NCBI GenBank assembly: GCA_023433465.1
Contig: JAEZCR010000247.1
Location: 1 to 64,000, forward strand
Origin: Pseudomonadota bacterium
GTDB lineage: Bacteria; Pseudomonadota; Gammaproteobacteria; Steroidobacterales; Steroidobacteraceae
Length of the DNA stretch: 64,000 nt
Reading direction: 5' to 3'
The translations under genes and the position numbers were made by a program. The notes under the pieces were generated by a model. That model ran no database searches, had not been told where the DNA came from, and saw only the letters and a program-made list of their open reading frames with translations. Positions 50,770 to 59,797 of this stretch are shown here, one piece after another; the first letter of the stretch is position 1; each line of letters opens with the position of its first letter.

Positions 50770-52605
50770 TTATTCAACCGTGACGGACTTGGCGAGATTC
50801 CTCGGCTGATCGACGTCCGTGCCCTTGAGGATCGCGACGTGGTACGCGAGCAGCTGCAGCGGCACCGTGTACACGATCGGCGCCTGGAAGTAGCTCACGT
50901 GTTTCGGCATCTGGATCACGGTCACGCCCTCGGAGGGCGTGATGCCGGACTCGGGATCCGCGAACACGATGAGCTCGCCGCCGCGCGCGCGCACTTCCAT
51001 GAGATTGCTCTTGAGCTTCTCGAGCAGGTCGTTGTTGGGCGCGACGGTGATGACGGGCATGTCGGCATCGACCAGCGCGAGCGGGCCGTGCTTGAGCTCG
51101 CCGGCCGCGTAGGCCTCGGCGTGGATGTACGAGATTTCCTTGAGCTTGAGCGCGCCTTCCATCGCGATGGCGGAGAGCGCGCCGCGGCCGAGGAACAGCG
51201 CGTGGTGCTTGTCGGCGAAGCGTTTCGCGAGGTCGTAGATGACTGGGTCGAGTGTCAGCGTCTTCTCGATGATCGCGGGGATCTCGATCAGCCGCTGCAC
51301 GAGGCTGCGTTCACGCTCGGCGTCCGCGGTGCGCTGCTTGGCGAGCGCGATGACGAGCATGCTGAGCGCCGTGAGCTGGGTCGTGAACGCCTTGGTCGAC
51401 GCGACGCCGATCTCCGGGCCCGCGCGCGTGAGCATCACGAGCTCCGACTCGCGCACGAGGGAGCTTTCCGGAACGTTGCAGATCGCGAGGCTGGATAGAT
51501 AGCCGGCCTGCTTCGCGAGACGCAGCGCGGCGAGCGTGTCGGCGGTCTCGCCCGACTGCGAGATCGTGACGAACAGCGAATTGCGCGGCACGACCGGGTT
51601 GCGATAGCGGTACTCGCTCGCGATCTCCACCGTGCACGGGATCTTGCAGATCTGCTCGATGAAGTAGCGCGCGACCACGCCCGAGTGATAACTCGTGCCG
51701 CACGCGATGATGTGCACGTGCTCGGTCTTCTTGAAGATCTCGGTGGCGGCCGGGCCGAAGGCGGCCTCGAGCAGGCGACCGTTCGCGACTCGCTCCGCGA
51801 GCGTGTCCGCGACCGCGCGCGGCTGCTCGTGGATTTCCTTGAGCATGAAGTGGCGGTACTGGCCCTTCTCGGCCGCGTCGGCGGACAGCTCGCTCTCGCG
51901 GATCGGGCGCTCGACGGAATCCCCGTTCTGGTCGAGCACCTTGATCGACGTGCGGCGGATGTCGGCGACGTCACCCTCTTCGAGGAACATGAAGCGGCGC
52001 GTGACCGGCAGCAGCGCCGAGACGTCGGAGGCGACGAAGTTTTCGTCGACGCCCAGGCCGACGACGACCGGGCAGCCCGCGCGCGCGAGGATGATGCGTT
52101 CGGGCTCGGACTCACTGACTACCGCGAGGGCGTACGCGCCCTCGAGCTCGGCGACCGTGGCGCGCACGGCCTTGAACAGATCCTTCTGCGCGGCGAGGTG
52201 ATGATGCACGCGGTGCGCGATCACCTCGGTGTCGGTCTCCGACGTGAACGTGTAGCCGGCCTTCTTGAGATCCTTGCGCAGCTCTTCGTGGTTCTCGATG
52301 ATCCCGTTGTGGACGATCGCGAGACCGTCGTGCGAGATGTGCGGATGCGCGTTTCGCTCCGAGGGCACGCCGTGCGTGGCCCAGCGCGTGTGCGCGATGC
52401 CGAGGTTGCCGTGCGTGTGATCGGCGTTGATCGCGTCCTGCAGCACCTTTACCTTGCCTACCGTGCGCAGGCGCTTGAGGTGCTGGGTGCCATTGAGCAC
52501 GGCGATGCCGGCCGAGTCGTATCCGCGATATTCGAGCCTTCGCAGCCCCTCCATGAGGATGGGGACGACGTTTCTCTCAGCGATGGCTCCAACGATTCCG
52601 CACAT
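50770..52605 (-). CDS. glmS: glutamine--fructose-6-phosphate transaminase (isomerizing)
   Basis: 611 aa. The N-terminal Ntn glutaminase starts MCGIVGAI with nucleophile Cys2. The C-terminal isomerase has two SIS domains ([25 protein letters not shown]). It makes glucosamine-6-phosphate from fructose-6-phosphate and glutamine, feeding peptidoglycan and LPS. GlmU, the next enzyme in that pathway, is encoded at 58412-59776. No GlmS riboswitch or sRNA partner was noticed. Confidence 0.97.
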   Translation of the reverse strand: MCGIVGAIAERNVVPILMEGLRRLEYRGYDSAGIAVLNGTQHLKRLRTVGKVKVLQDAINADHTHGNLGIAHTRWATHGVPSERNAHPHISHDGLAIVHNGIIENHEELRKDLKKAGYTFTSETDTEVIAHRVHHHLAAQKDLFKAVRATVAELEGAYALAVVSESEPERIILARAGCPVVVGLGVDENFVASDVSALLPVTRRFMFLEEGDVADIRRTSIKVLDQNGDSVERPIRESELSADAAEKGQYRHFMLKEIHEQPRAVADTLAERVANGRLLEAAFGPAATEIFKKTEHVHIIACGTSYHSGVVARYFIEQICKIPCTVEIASEYRYRNPVVPRNSLFVTISQSGETADTLAALRLAKQAGYLSSLAICNVPESSLVRESELVMLTRAGPEIGVASTKAFTTQLTALSMLVIALAKQRTADAERERSLVQRLIEIPAIIEKTLTLDPVIYDLAKRFADKHHALFLGRGALSAIAMEGALKLKEISYIHAEAYAAGELKHGPLALVDADMPVITVAPNNDLLEKLKSNLMEVRARGGELIVFADPESGITPSEGVTVIQMPKHVSYFQAPIVYTVPLQLLAYHVAILKGTDVDQPRNLAKSVTVE

Positions 52606-52731
52606 TTAACAGTGTCCAGAATTTGGGGGCGCGTAGTGTGCCTGAGGAAAAGCCCCGTGAGCAGCGTCCGGACCCCGTAGAACGGCGCTTCTGATACACC
52701 GCTCACATAGGGTCGACTCCGGCCACCAGAA

Positions 52732-52748
52732 GTATTGGGAATCAATAC
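52732..52748. repeat. short inverted repeat after GST gene
   Basis: GTATTG (52732-52737) and CAATAC (52743-52748) form a 6-bp stem with a 5-nt spacer, located 1 bp beyond the end of the GST gene (minus) and about 125 bp before the glmS start. It could end the GST transcript. No T-run is present. Confidence 0.3.
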
Positions 52749-52749
52749 C

Positions 52750-53352
52750 TTACGGAACGCCGGGATCGACGTGCGCACGGAAGGCCGGGCGCACCGAAAG
52801 GCGCTGGTAGTACCCCAGCACCGCCTCGAGCTGGGGCCGCTGGATGGGCGAGGCCAGCCACCGGTGGATCGACAGGCCGAGCACGACGTCCGCCAGGGTG
52901 AAGAACTCGCCGGTGATGAACTGGCCGCCGTGGCGCAGGTGGTCGTCGAGCATCGAGATGTGCCGGTTCCAGCTCTGGATGCTCGCGTCGATCGCCGCGG
53001 GGTCCCGATGATCCGGACTGCGGCGGACCAGCGCGAGGAAGCTGTAACGCCATGCGTCGTTGAGCTCGGTCGCCTGCCAGTCCATCCACTGATCGACGAG
53101 ACCGCGGTGCCCGGGGTCTTCGGGGAACAGCGTGCCGCGCGGTTGTTTGCCGGCGAGGTATCGGCAGATCGCGTTCGATTCCCACAGGACGAAGTCGCCG
53201 TCGCGGATCACCGGCACCATGGCATTGGGATTGCGCGCCAGCAGGCGCGGATCCGACTCGACGTGTTCGAACGGAAGATCGAGCTCGGCGCAGGTCCACA
53301 GCACCTTGCGCACGTTGATCGACGACGTCCTGCCGAGGATCCGGAGCGCCAT
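52750..53352 (-). CDS. glutathione S-transferase family protein
   Basis: 200 aa. The thioredoxin-like N-domain (RILGRTSSINVRKVLW, PNAMVPVIRDGDFVLWESNAI) is followed by an all-helical C-domain (WMDWQATELNDAW, GEFFTLADVVLG). The SSINVRKV motif carries the Ser/Asn glutathione contact residues of the beta/theta-like groups. Substrate unknown. Confidence 0.92.
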   Translation of the reverse strand: MALRILGRTSSINVRKVLWTCAELDLPFEHVESDPRLLARNPNAMVPVIRDGDFVLWESNAICRYLAGKQPRGTLFPEDPGHRGLVDQWMDWQATELNDAWRYSFLALVRRSPDHRDPAAIDASIQSWNRHISMLDDHLRHGGQFITGEFFTLADVVLGLSIHRWLASPIQRPQLEAVLGYYQRLSVRPAFRAHVDPGVP

Positions 53353-53360
53353 GGGTCGAA

Positions 53361-53684
53361 CTACTTCCTTTTGCGATCGATCGAGCGGATCTTGCCGTCG
53401 ACGATCGTGACCACCATCGGCGCCGCGCGCGTGCCGCGGTCGTAGGTCCAGGTTTCGGTGACGGTCACACCGTTGTTGATCATGAGCCCGTACTGGTTGC
53501 GGACCAGGATGTCTTGCGAGCGGCTTTCCCGCGTGGTCGGCTCACCGCATTTCTGCAGTAGATCCTCGACTGCGAGATCACTCGAGACGATCCACTTGCC
53601 GCAGCGGAAAGTTTCGTCGGCGTGGGCGAGAGGCGCAAGGATCGCGAGTCCTGCGAGCAGCATCGATGCATTGCGGAGGATCAT
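53361..53684 (-). CDS. DUF2845 domain exported protein
   Basis: 107 aa with signal peptide (MILRNASMLLAGLAILAPLAHA) and a small domain containing FRCGKWIVSSDLAVEDLLQKCGEP, that is, CGKW and KCGEP as Cys-bearing motifs, plus TETWTYDRG. These are the DUF2845 features. A disulfide between the two Cys is plausible. The start at 53684 places the signal peptide directly at the N-terminus. Function not established. Confidence 0.88.
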   Translation of the reverse strand: MILRNASMLLAGLAILAPLAHADETFRCGKWIVSSDLAVEDLLQKCGEPTTRESRSQDILVRNQYGLMINNGVTVTETWTYDRGTRAAPMVVTIVDGKIRSIDRKRK

Positions 53685-53715
53685 GGCCGGGATGTTACAC
53701 CCCGCCAACGAACCA

Positions 53716-54024
53716 TCAACGGAGGTGTTCGCACCAGTGGCTTTCGCACGGAACGCCGTCGTTGTCGCCGTCCATTTCCACGCCGGGGCAGTTGCGCAGG
53801 AAATATCTGGCCTCGTCGCAGGACGTCATCTGCGAGCAACGGGTGCGCCCGTCACATTGAAATCGGGGCGCGGCGGGAGGTTCGTCCCGTTCCGGCAGCT
53901 GCGTGGGCCAGGTTTCCGTCGCCGGCGCGGCGGCGGCGCTGGCCCCTCCGTGGCCGGCTATCTGCTTCTGGTAGACGAAGAACGCGAGCGCGCCCACGAC
54001 GGCGCCCAGGAGGAACTTGCCCAT
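53716..54024 (-). CDS. excalibur calcium-binding domain protein (membrane-anchored)
   Basis: 102 aa. An N-terminal membrane helix (MGKFLLGAVVGALAFFVY) leads to a short linker and an excalibur-type domain: CSQMTSCDEARYFLRNC then MDGDNDGVPCE, with the DxDxDG calcium loop and conserved Cys. In other proteins this domain is often on secreted nucleases or surface proteins. Here it is anchored at the inner membrane and faces the periplasm. Confidence 0.88.
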   Translation of the reverse strand: MGKFLLGAVVGALAFFVYQKQIAGHGGASAAAAPATETWPTQLPERDEPPAAPRFQCDGRTRCSQMTSCDEARYFLRNCPGVEMDGDNDGVPCESHWCEHLR

Positions 54025-54035
54025 CCACAGGCTAA

Positions 54036-54422
54036 CTACTCCACTTGCGCGCCTCTTTCAAGCAGCAGCGCGCGAAGTTGCGACCGGTGGCACCGCTGCT
54101 CGTTCTCGCAGTAGCAGCCCATCGAGAAGCTGGCGTGCCGGGACAAGGCGGCCAGCACGTCGAGCGACTGGGAGGCGGCCGGCCCGGACATCTCGGCACG
54201 GAACTTCCGGAAGAAAGCCGCCCATTGCTTGTCCGTCTTCGCGGCCTGCGCGACCTTCATGAGCCCGGCGCTGGGCGCGAGGACCGGGAACCAGACGTCG
54301 TACCAGTCGAGGCGGGAAAAATCCGCCTTCGGCACACCGCGCGGGGGACGGCGCACGGTGCCCAGGCGCGTACCCTCGTCGGGGACGCGCGCGGAGCCGA
54401 GGCGGACGATGCGAATGCTCAT
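54036..54422 (-). CDS. DUF488 family protein
   Basis: 128 aa. RIVRLGSARVPDEGTRLGTVRRPPRG begins it, and the conserved CYCENEQRCHRSQL motif near the C-terminus is diagnostic of DUF488. Its start overlaps the stop of the GNAT fusion gene by 4 bp. Function not established; Cys- and His-rich end suggests a metal or phosphate-binding role, unproven. Confidence 0.9.
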   Translation of the reverse strand: MSIRIVRLGSARVPDEGTRLGTVRRPPRGVPKADFSRLDWYDVWFPVLAPSAGLMKVAQAAKTDKQWAAFFRKFRAEMSGPAASQSLDVLAALSRHASFSMGCYCENEQRCHRSQLRALLLERGAQVE

Positions 54423-55435
54423 CGGAGTTTCTCCATGAACACGAGCGTGACGCCGGGTGAGAGCGCCTGCTCGCGTATGCGGCGATATCCGAGCCGCTCA
54501 TAGAGCCTGATGTTGCCTTCGCTGCGACTGCCCGTGAACAGCTCAAATCGCCGCGTTTGCGCAAATTCTCGCTGGCGTTCGAGCGCGCGCATGAGCTGCG
54601 TGCCGATGCCGCAACCCTGTCGATCCGGCTGCACGATCAGGCGGCCGACGTGGCAGGTGCCCTCCGCGAGCCGCGCACGCACCGAGCCTGCGAGCGTGCC
54701 GTCGAGAGTGGCTTTGAGCACGACGAGGTTCTCGATATCGCCGCGCATGGAATCGAGCGTCTGCACGAGCGGCGGCAGCGACCAGTCGTCGTAGAGCCGT
54801 GCCTCTGATTCGTAGGCGAGTTTCTGCAGCGCGAGAATCGCCGGCGCGTCCGCGACGGCCGCGCGTTCGATGACCAGCGGATCGGGCGGGACGGCCTTGC
54901 TCATCGGAACGAACGGAATCGTGAGCCCGTCGCCCAGCGGCCAGTACACGCGCGCGGCCGGTAGATAGCCGCGCGCGGCGTACAGACGCACGCCCGGCAG
55001 CGTTCCCATGAGCTCGAAGCGGCGGAATCCATGCGCGATGGCGTCGCGCTCGCAGCGCTCAAGGATCGCGCTGCCGAAGCCGCGCCGCGCGAAATCCGGG
55101 TGGACGAAGAACGCGCGGATCTTCGCCGCGTCGACCGCCGGATCGAGCTCCGATGCATCGCGATCCATCCGGTCGTCCCCGCCGAACAACGTGCGGCGCC
55201 GGCTCCACCCGCCGCAGCCGACGAGGCGGTCGCCCGCTTCGATCGCGAAGTACGTGCCGTCGCGCAGCAACTGCGAGTCGACGCCGAAGGCGCCGCGCAG
55301 CGCGCCCTCTATCTGCTCGGGCGTGTAGTCGGACCTGCCGAGCTCGCGCGCGGACACGGCGATGAGCTCGCGCAGCGCGGGCACGTCCGCGAGCGTCGCG
55401 CGGCGGAGTTTTCCCGGGATTTCCGTGCCAGGCAC
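54419..55435 (-). CDS. tandem GNAT acetyltransferase fusion (two domains)
   Basis: 338 aa with two GNAT domains. The first (residues 10-150: FFVHPDFARRGFGSAILERCE) and the second (about 165-335: LIVQPDRQGCGIGTQLMRALE) each have an acetyl-CoA motif. The likely start is GTG at 55435, inside a copy of the inverted repeat GACGGTGCCTGGCAC; conserved GNAT sequence (LRRATLADVPALRELI) begins ten residues later, with no better ATG before it. This suggests the repeat inserted at the gene start and supplies the codon. Overlaps DUF488 by 4 bp. Substrates unknown. Confidence 0.85.
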   Translation of the reverse strand: MPGTEIPGKLRRATLADVPALRELIAVSARELGRSDYTPEQIEGALRGAFGVDSQLLRDGTYFAIEAGDRLVGCGGWSRRRTLFGGDDRMDRDASELDPAVDAAKIRAFFVHPDFARRGFGSAILERCERDAIAHGFRRFELMGTLPGVRLYAARGYLPAARVYWPLGDGLTIPFVPMSKAVPPDPLVIERAAVADAPAILALQKLAYESEARLYDDWSLPPLVQTLDSMRGDIENLVVLKATLDGTLAGSVRARLAEGTCHVGRLIVQPDRQGCGIGTQLMRALERQREFAQTRRFELFTGSRSEGNIRLYERLGYRRIREQALSPGVTLVFMEKLR

Positions 55436-55439
55436 CGTC
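55412..55439. repeat. copy of the 43434 repeat family at the GNAT start
   Basis: Bases 55412-55439 match the reverse complement of 43434-43461 with one mismatch in 28 (TCCCGGG-A/T-TTTCCGTGCC...GTC). The repeat overlaps the beginning of the GNAT fusion gene and contains its probable GTG start codon. It lies just after the end of the GyrI-like gene (stop at 55441). Confidence 0.85.
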
Positions 55440-55440
55440 T

Positions 55441-55902
55441 TCAACCGACGGGGAGGCAGAGTTCGCAGGCGAAGACGCCGTGGCGGGCATCGAACACGGA
55501 GCCGCGGGGGTAGTGCTCGAAGGGCTGGCGCGATCCGTCCATGCGCAGGCTCCTCGCGGCGCACTCGCCGAGGAATGCGCCCCAGGCCGCGCCGATGTCG
55601 GCGCTGGTTCCCTTGAAGGTGGTCACCGCGTACCGGCCCCCGGCAATCCCTCGGGTTTCGGCGTCCGGCAATGTGAGACCCGGCGGTAGTTCCACGCACG
55701 CGTCGTAGCGGCAGCGCTCGGCGGGCGTCGTCATCGGATCGTCGATGGAGACACCATACCGCGGACAGTCGACCAGGCCATGATCGGCGAGCCAGGGTCC
55801 GACGGTGGCGCGCCAGAACTTGCCGACCGGCTCGCCCAGCGGACCCGTATGGCGAAGACAGGCCACGCGGACCGACTGGCGGTCGATGATCTCGATGTTC
55901 AT
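55441..55902 (-). CDS. GyrI-like (SOUL/AraC effector-type) domain protein
   Basis: 153 aa. VACLRHTGPLGEPVGKFWRA, PMTTPAERCRYDACVELP, and GGRYAVTTFKGTSADIGAAW define a stand-alone GyrI-like effector-binding domain (as in AraC C-termini and SbmC). No DNA-binding domain is attached. The stop abuts the repeat and GNAT gene. It may bind a small molecule or gyrase; role unproven. Confidence 0.88.
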   Translation of the reverse strand: MNIEIIDRQSVRVACLRHTGPLGEPVGKFWRATVGPWLADHGLVDCPRYGVSIDDPMTTPAERCRYDACVELPPGLTLPDAETRGIAGGRYAVTTFKGTSADIGAAWGAFLGECAARSLRMDGSRQPFEHYPRGSVFDARHGVFACELCLPVG

Positions 55903-55969
55903 GTCAGGTGAAGTTTAGGCATCGCGACGCGCGGCTCGCCAGTCGGCGGTGTTGGACCTGCCGCGCGTC

Positions 55970-56479
55970 TCACCCGAGCGGCAGCGTGTGCAGGGTCTCC
56001 CAGCGACCGGTCGAGTTCTCGATCAGCAATACCTCGCTGCAGCGCGCGGTGACGCCCGCCGCCAGCGCGATGCGCAGCTCGATCTCGATCGAACACAGCA
56101 ACTCTTCATCGCCGTGGGCGACGGTCACGTGCGGCACGACCGTGTCGAACTTGCCGGCGAACGGCGGGTACTCCGGAAACGCGGCCCAGATCCGGTCCGT
56201 CAGCGCGGTGAAATGCGCGTCGGGTTCCGGCGCGATGTACAGCGCGACGGGAAAGCGCCGGGTGTGCGCCAGGCGGTACGAGAAACACGGCACCGCGCGC
56301 ACGATGTCGCGCAGCCGCGCGAGGACATCGGCATCCACCTCGTCCGGGGACATGAACGGGTACAGCACGGTGACGTGCGCCGGCACGTTGCGGCGCGCGG
56401 ACGGATCGTATCGCTCCCGGTATCGGGCGATGTGCGCCTCGATCTCCGGGATGCTGCAGATCAGCGCAGTTTCAGGCAA
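55970..56479 (-). CDS. 2'-5' RNA ligase-like phosphoesterase family protein
   Basis: 169 aa from a TTG at 56479 (a weak start call; no ATG is present between the preceding gene and the conserved sequence). Two HxTx motifs, HVTVLYPF and HVTVAHG, define the 2H phosphoesterase fold (2'-5' RNA ligase, tRNA splicing). IPEIEAHIARYRERYD precedes the first. Cytoplasmic RNA or cyclic nucleotide substrate; not known which. Overlaps the DUF1272 gene end by 8 bp. Confidence 0.85.
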   Translation of the reverse strand: MPETALICSIPEIEAHIARYRERYDPSARRNVPAHVTVLYPFMSPDEVDADVLARLRDIVRAVPCFSYRLAHTRRFPVALYIAPEPDAHFTALTDRIWAAFPEYPPFAGKFDTVVPHVTVAHGDEELLCSIEIELRIALAAGVTARCSEVLLIENSTGRWETLHTLPLG

Positions 56480-56720
56480 CGCGTTTCCCGCAACCTTCCG
56501 GCTTGTGCACGCGCACCGTGGATGCCGGGTTCGTGGCGAGTTTCGCGGGCGACCGGCGCGGGCGCCGCACGAGCTCGCCGCCGCAGTTCGGACATTTCCC
56601 CGCGAGCGTTTCCTGCGCGCAGCGCGCGCAGAACGTGCATTCGAACGAGCAGACGTACGCGGCGTCCGAATCGCCCGGCAAGTCCACGTCACAGCATTCG
56701 CAGTTCGGTCGTAGTTGCAT
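56472..56720 (-). CDS. DUF1272 domain protein (zinc-binding, small)
   Basis: 82 aa. MQLRPNCECCDVDLPGDS begins it, with two pairs of Cys plus YVCSFECTFCARCAQ and GKCPNCGGEL: four CxxC pairs in all, so it should bind zinc. The ATG at 56720 has GAGGAG upstream. An in-frame ATG at 56750 gives a longer reading. Family function is not established. Confidence 0.88.
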   Translation of the reverse strand: MQLRPNCECCDVDLPGDSDAAYVCSFECTFCARCAQETLAGKCPNCGGELVRRPRRSPAKLATNPASTVRVHKPEGCGKRVA

Positions 56721-56759
56721 CGTCCGGTCTCCTCGCCGGAAAAGTAACACGCGTCCCCG

Positions 56760-57194
56760 TCAGTTCGGGCCGCCGAGCCGCTCGAGTAAAGCGTTGTCGC
56801 TGTCGCCGAGCGGCTGCGGATGATCGCCGCGGCGCCAGAACGCGATGCCGCCGATCTCCTCGGTGTTCATGGTCTCGGGAACGTCGGTCACGTCGCAGCC
56901 GAACACCGCGCCGAGGCGCCGCCGGCCGTCGTCCACCTCGACGACGCCGAGCCAGTCCAGCTCCCCCGATGCGCACCCGGCCTCTTCGGCCAGCTCACGC
57001 AACGCCGTCTCACGGGCCGTTTCATCGGTGTCGATCAACCCGCCGGGCAGCTCCCAGACGTGGCGATACCGGTTGTAGACCAGCACCTCCCCGTCGCGCG
57101 TATGCGCGATGACCACCGCGAATTCGAGCCGGTCGACAGGCGCGCGCTCGTTCTCGGCGACCTCATGGAATGCCACGAATCGGGCCAGGGGCAT
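56760..57194 (-). CDS. Nudix hydrolase
   Basis: 144 aa with the Nudix box GGLIDTDETARETALRELAEEAG (given in part: GGLIDTDETA and RELAEEAG), where catalytic Glu residues bind magnesium. It cleaves a nucleoside diphosphate linked to another group. The NYRYRHVWELPGGL context, short form RHVWELPGG, fits the ADP-ribose or dGTP type. Start at 57194 is taken from the first Met near conserved sequence. Confidence 0.9.
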   Translation of the reverse strand: MPLARFVAFHEVAENERAPVDRLEFAVVIAHTRDGEVLVYNRYRHVWELPGGLIDTDETARETALRELAEEAGCASGELDWLGVVEVDDGRRRLGAVFGCDVTDVPETMNTEEIGGIAFWRRGDHPQPLGDSDNALLERLGGPN

Positions 57195-57247
57195 GGGGAC
57201 AACTATAGCGCCGCAACCGGATCCCGGCGCCGCGGGTAACAAGGCCC

Positions 57248-58045
57248 ATGAAAAAGCCATTGACCCTTGTGCGCTGCGTTTGCGCCGCGCTGCTGTGTCT
57301 GAGCGCCCCCGCCGGCGCCCAACTCGCCGCCCTGCAGTTCGCGGCCGACCGCGTGCCGGTCGGACAGGTCCTGCACTACGTGAAATCGGCGCGCGACGGG
57401 ACGCATACGGCCGAGATCAGCATCTACGTCGCGTCCGTCGACCGGATCGAAGCCCTCAAGTGGGATCGCGGCGGTTCGACGGCGACCCTGGTGACGGCCG
57501 CGATGGACTGGCCGCGGTTCTCGGTGCGCGGATTCGAGTCCTGGCAGCTTTCGCGCGATGAAGCACCGCTTCGCAAGGCCACGCTCGACGTGAACGGCGA
57601 CTCCTTGTCGATGTCGTTCTCGCCCGATCCCGTGAAGCTCTCGCACTGGCCGTGGCACAGCTACGACTTCGACTTCACCAGCCTGAACCTCACGGTGCCG
57701 CACCTGCGCGATCCCGAGGGCGGGTTCGCGCTATGGCGCACCGACTTCGTCTACGCGGATCCGCCGCGCGTGGCCGAACTTGGCGAGGTGAAACTGGAAT
57801 TCACGGGATACGAGCAGCGAGGTGGAAAACGCGCGCGGCGCTACTCCATCGGAGGCGCAGGCCTGGCGGATGCAACCGGCACCTGGTGGGCGGATGCCGA
57901 CACCGGCCTGCTGATCGAATACGAGATCCCGATCGGCGATGAGCCCGGCTACGACGACGTGCGACTCAAACTGCGCGCGATCGAAAGGCTGTCGCCGGGG
58001 CAGTGGGAGGATTTCAAGCTGCGGGCGACGCGGCCCGCTACCTGA
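57248..58045 (+). CDS. exported protein of unknown function (265 aa)
   Basis: The signal peptide is MKKPLTLVRCVCAALLCLSA, cleaved near APAGA. The mature protein is beta-rich with acidic and aromatic segments (LSHWPWHSYDFDFTSLN, TGTWWADADTG, YEIPIGDEPGYDDV). I do not recognise the family. The last 8 bp overlap the convergent STAS-like gene end. Predicted periplasmic. Confidence 0.75.
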   Translation: MKKPLTLVRCVCAALLCLSAPAGAQLAALQFAADRVPVGQVLHYVKSARDGTHTAEISIYVASVDRIEALKWDRGGSTATLVTAAMDWPRFSVRGFESWQLSRDEAPLRKATLDVNGDSLSMSFSPDPVKLSHWPWHSYDFDFTSLNLTVPHLRDPEGGFALWRTDFVYADPPRVAELGEVKLEFTGYEQRGGKRARRYSIGGAGLADATGTWWADADTGLLIEYEIPIGDEPGYDDVRLKLRAIERLSPGQWEDFKLRATRPAT

Positions 58046-58415
58046 CCAGCCTCACCGCGGGCGGGGAATCGATCAGCCAGCGGATCGCCGCCGCGATGTC
58101 GTTGTAGAACACCCGGTAATCGCCTTCGCCGAAGGCGAGCCGCGCGAGATAGGCCAGCTTGGCGGTGGGAACGATGATGGCGCGCCGGAGGTGCAGGTCG
58201 CCGAGGCCCGCATCGAGCGTCCGCTGCGACCACACTACGTCGACGTGCGGGGGAATCATCTCGAGCGCGTCGTACAGCACCTTGCCGCGCCCGGCGTCGC
58301 GTGCGAGCTGGACGACCTGGCGTTGGCACTCATCGAGCAGCTCGATGGTCGGCTCGCCGCGCAGACGGGCGATGATCATGTCGCCGGATAGCTCGACCCA
58401 GAGCGCGCCGCTCAT
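58038..58415 (-). CDS. STAS/SpoIIAA-like small protein
   Basis: 125 aa: MSGALWVELSGDMIIARLRG begins it, and VQLARDAGRGKVLYDALEMIPP fits a STAS-like fold of the type found in short stand-alone regulators. The start overlaps the glmU stop by 4 bp. It resembles the protein encoded at 62475-62855 in length and predicted secondary structure, though identity is low. Function unknown. Confidence 0.65.
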   Translation of the reverse strand: MSGALWVELSGDMIIARLRGEPTIELLDECQRQVVQLARDAGRGKVLYDALEMIPPHVDVVWSQRTLDAGLGDLHLRRAIIVPTAKLAYLARLAFGEGDYRVFYNDIAAAIRWLIDSPPAVRLVR

Positions 58416-59776
58416 TTGGCCTTCTTCTCGGGCCGCTTCCATCCCTCGAGCGTGAGCTGCTTCGCGCGCGACAGCGTGAGCTGACCATCCGGCGCGTCCT
58501 TGGTGATGGTGCTGCCCGCGCCCGTCGTTGCCCCGCGCCCGATGCGCACCGGGGCGACCAGCATGTTGCCCGAGCCGATGAACGCGCCGTCTTCGATGGT
58601 CGTCGTCGACTTGTTCACGCCGTCGTAGTTGCAGGTGATCGTGCCCGCGCCGATGTTCACGCCCTTGCCGACGACGGCGTCACCCAGATAGGTGAGGTGG
58701 TTGGCCTTGCTGCCCTCGCCGATCACGGTCTTCTTGAGTTCGACGAAATTGCCGACATGCACGTTCTTCCCGAGTTTCGAGCCCGGGCGGACGCGCGCAT
58801 ACGGACCGATGAGGCAACCCGCGCCGAGCTCGGATTGCTCGAGCACCGAGTTCGGATGGATCACGCTGTCGGCGCCGATGGTCACGTCGCGCAACACGAC
58901 GTTGGGCCCGATGCGCACGCGGTCGCCGAGGCTCACACTGCCCTCGATCAGCACGTTCGCGTCGATGAACACATCCCGTCCGAGGGTCACGTCGCCGCGG
59001 ATGTCGATGCGCGCCGGGTCCGCGAGCGTGGCGCCCGCGATCATGAGATCCCGCGCCCGTTCGGCGCGATGCAGCGCCTCGAGCTCGGCGAGCTGCGTCT
59101 TGTCGTTCACGCCGAGCACTTCGGCGGTGGTGCCGGCGATCAGCGGCGTGACCTTCACTTTGTCCTTCACCGCCATCGCGATGACGTCGGTCAGGTAGTA
59201 CTCGCCCTGCGCATTGGTGTTCCTGAGCTTGCCGAGCCACTTGCGCAGTAGTTTGGCGGGCGCGGCCATGATGCCGCTGTTGCCCTCGCGGATCTTGAGT
59301 TGCGCCTTGTTGGCGTCCTTCTGCTCCACGATCTTCTGGATCGCGCCGCGCTTGCGAACGATGCGTCCATAACCGGCGGGATCCTCGAGCATGACGGTCA
59401 GCAGGCTCATGCCCTTCCTGCCCGCCGCGTCGATGAGCGCGCGCAGCGTGTCCGGGCGGATGAGCGGCACGTCGCCGTACAACACGAGCACCAGATCGTC
59501 GTCACCGATGCCGGGCATCGCCTGCGCGACGGCATGGCCGGTGCCGAGCTGTTCGGCCTGCAGCACCCACGAGAGGTTCTCCGCGGCGAGCGCGGCGCGC
59601 ACCTGGTCGCCGCCATGTCCGTACACGACGTGGATCGAGGACGGGTTCAACGCGCGCGCGCGGCTAACAACGTGGTGCAGCAGCGGCCGCCCGGCGAGCG
59701 GCTGCAGGACCTTGGGCAAATCGGACTTCATTCGCTTGCCTTGACCGGCAGCGAGGATTACGACGGCGAGCTTCAT
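58412..59776 (-). CDS. glmU: bifunctional UDP-N-acetylglucosamine diphosphorylase/glucosamine-1-phosphate N-acetyltransferase
   Basis: 454 aa. The N-terminal uridylyltransferase begins KLAVVILAAGQGKRMKSDLPK with the nucleotide-binding GxGxRMxSxxPK. The C-terminal half is a left-handed beta-helix of hexapeptide repeats (GRDVFIDANVLIEG, GVNIGAGTITCNYDGVNK). It completes UDP-GlcNAc synthesis. It works directly after GlmM in the route started by GlmS (50770-52605). Confidence 0.97.
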   Translation of the reverse strand: MKLAVVILAAGQGKRMKSDLPKVLQPLAGRPLLHHVVSRARALNPSSIHVVYGHGGDQVRAALAAENLSWVLQAEQLGTGHAVAQAMPGIGDDDLVLVLYGDVPLIRPDTLRALIDAAGRKGMSLLTVMLEDPAGYGRIVRKRGAIQKIVEQKDANKAQLKIREGNSGIMAAPAKLLRKWLGKLRNTNAQGEYYLTDVIAMAVKDKVKVTPLIAGTTAEVLGVNDKTQLAELEALHRAERARDLMIAGATLADPARIDIRGDVTLGRDVFIDANVLIEGSVSLGDRVRIGPNVVLRDVTIGADSVIHPNSVLEQSELGAGCLIGPYARVRPGSKLGKNVHVGNFVELKKTVIGEGSKANHLTYLGDAVVGKGVNIGAGTITCNYDGVNKSTTTIEDGAFIGSGNMLVAPVRIGRGATTGAGSTITKDAPDGQLTLSRAKQLTLEGWKRPEKKAK

Positions 59777-59797
59777 GGGCCCGCAAGTCTAGCGGTT

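Noticed and set aside
52606..52749. glmS riboswitch/ribozyme upstream of GlmS
   Set aside because: No long structured leader was recognised; the gap is 144 bp and the ribozyme is mainly found in Gram-positive bacteria.
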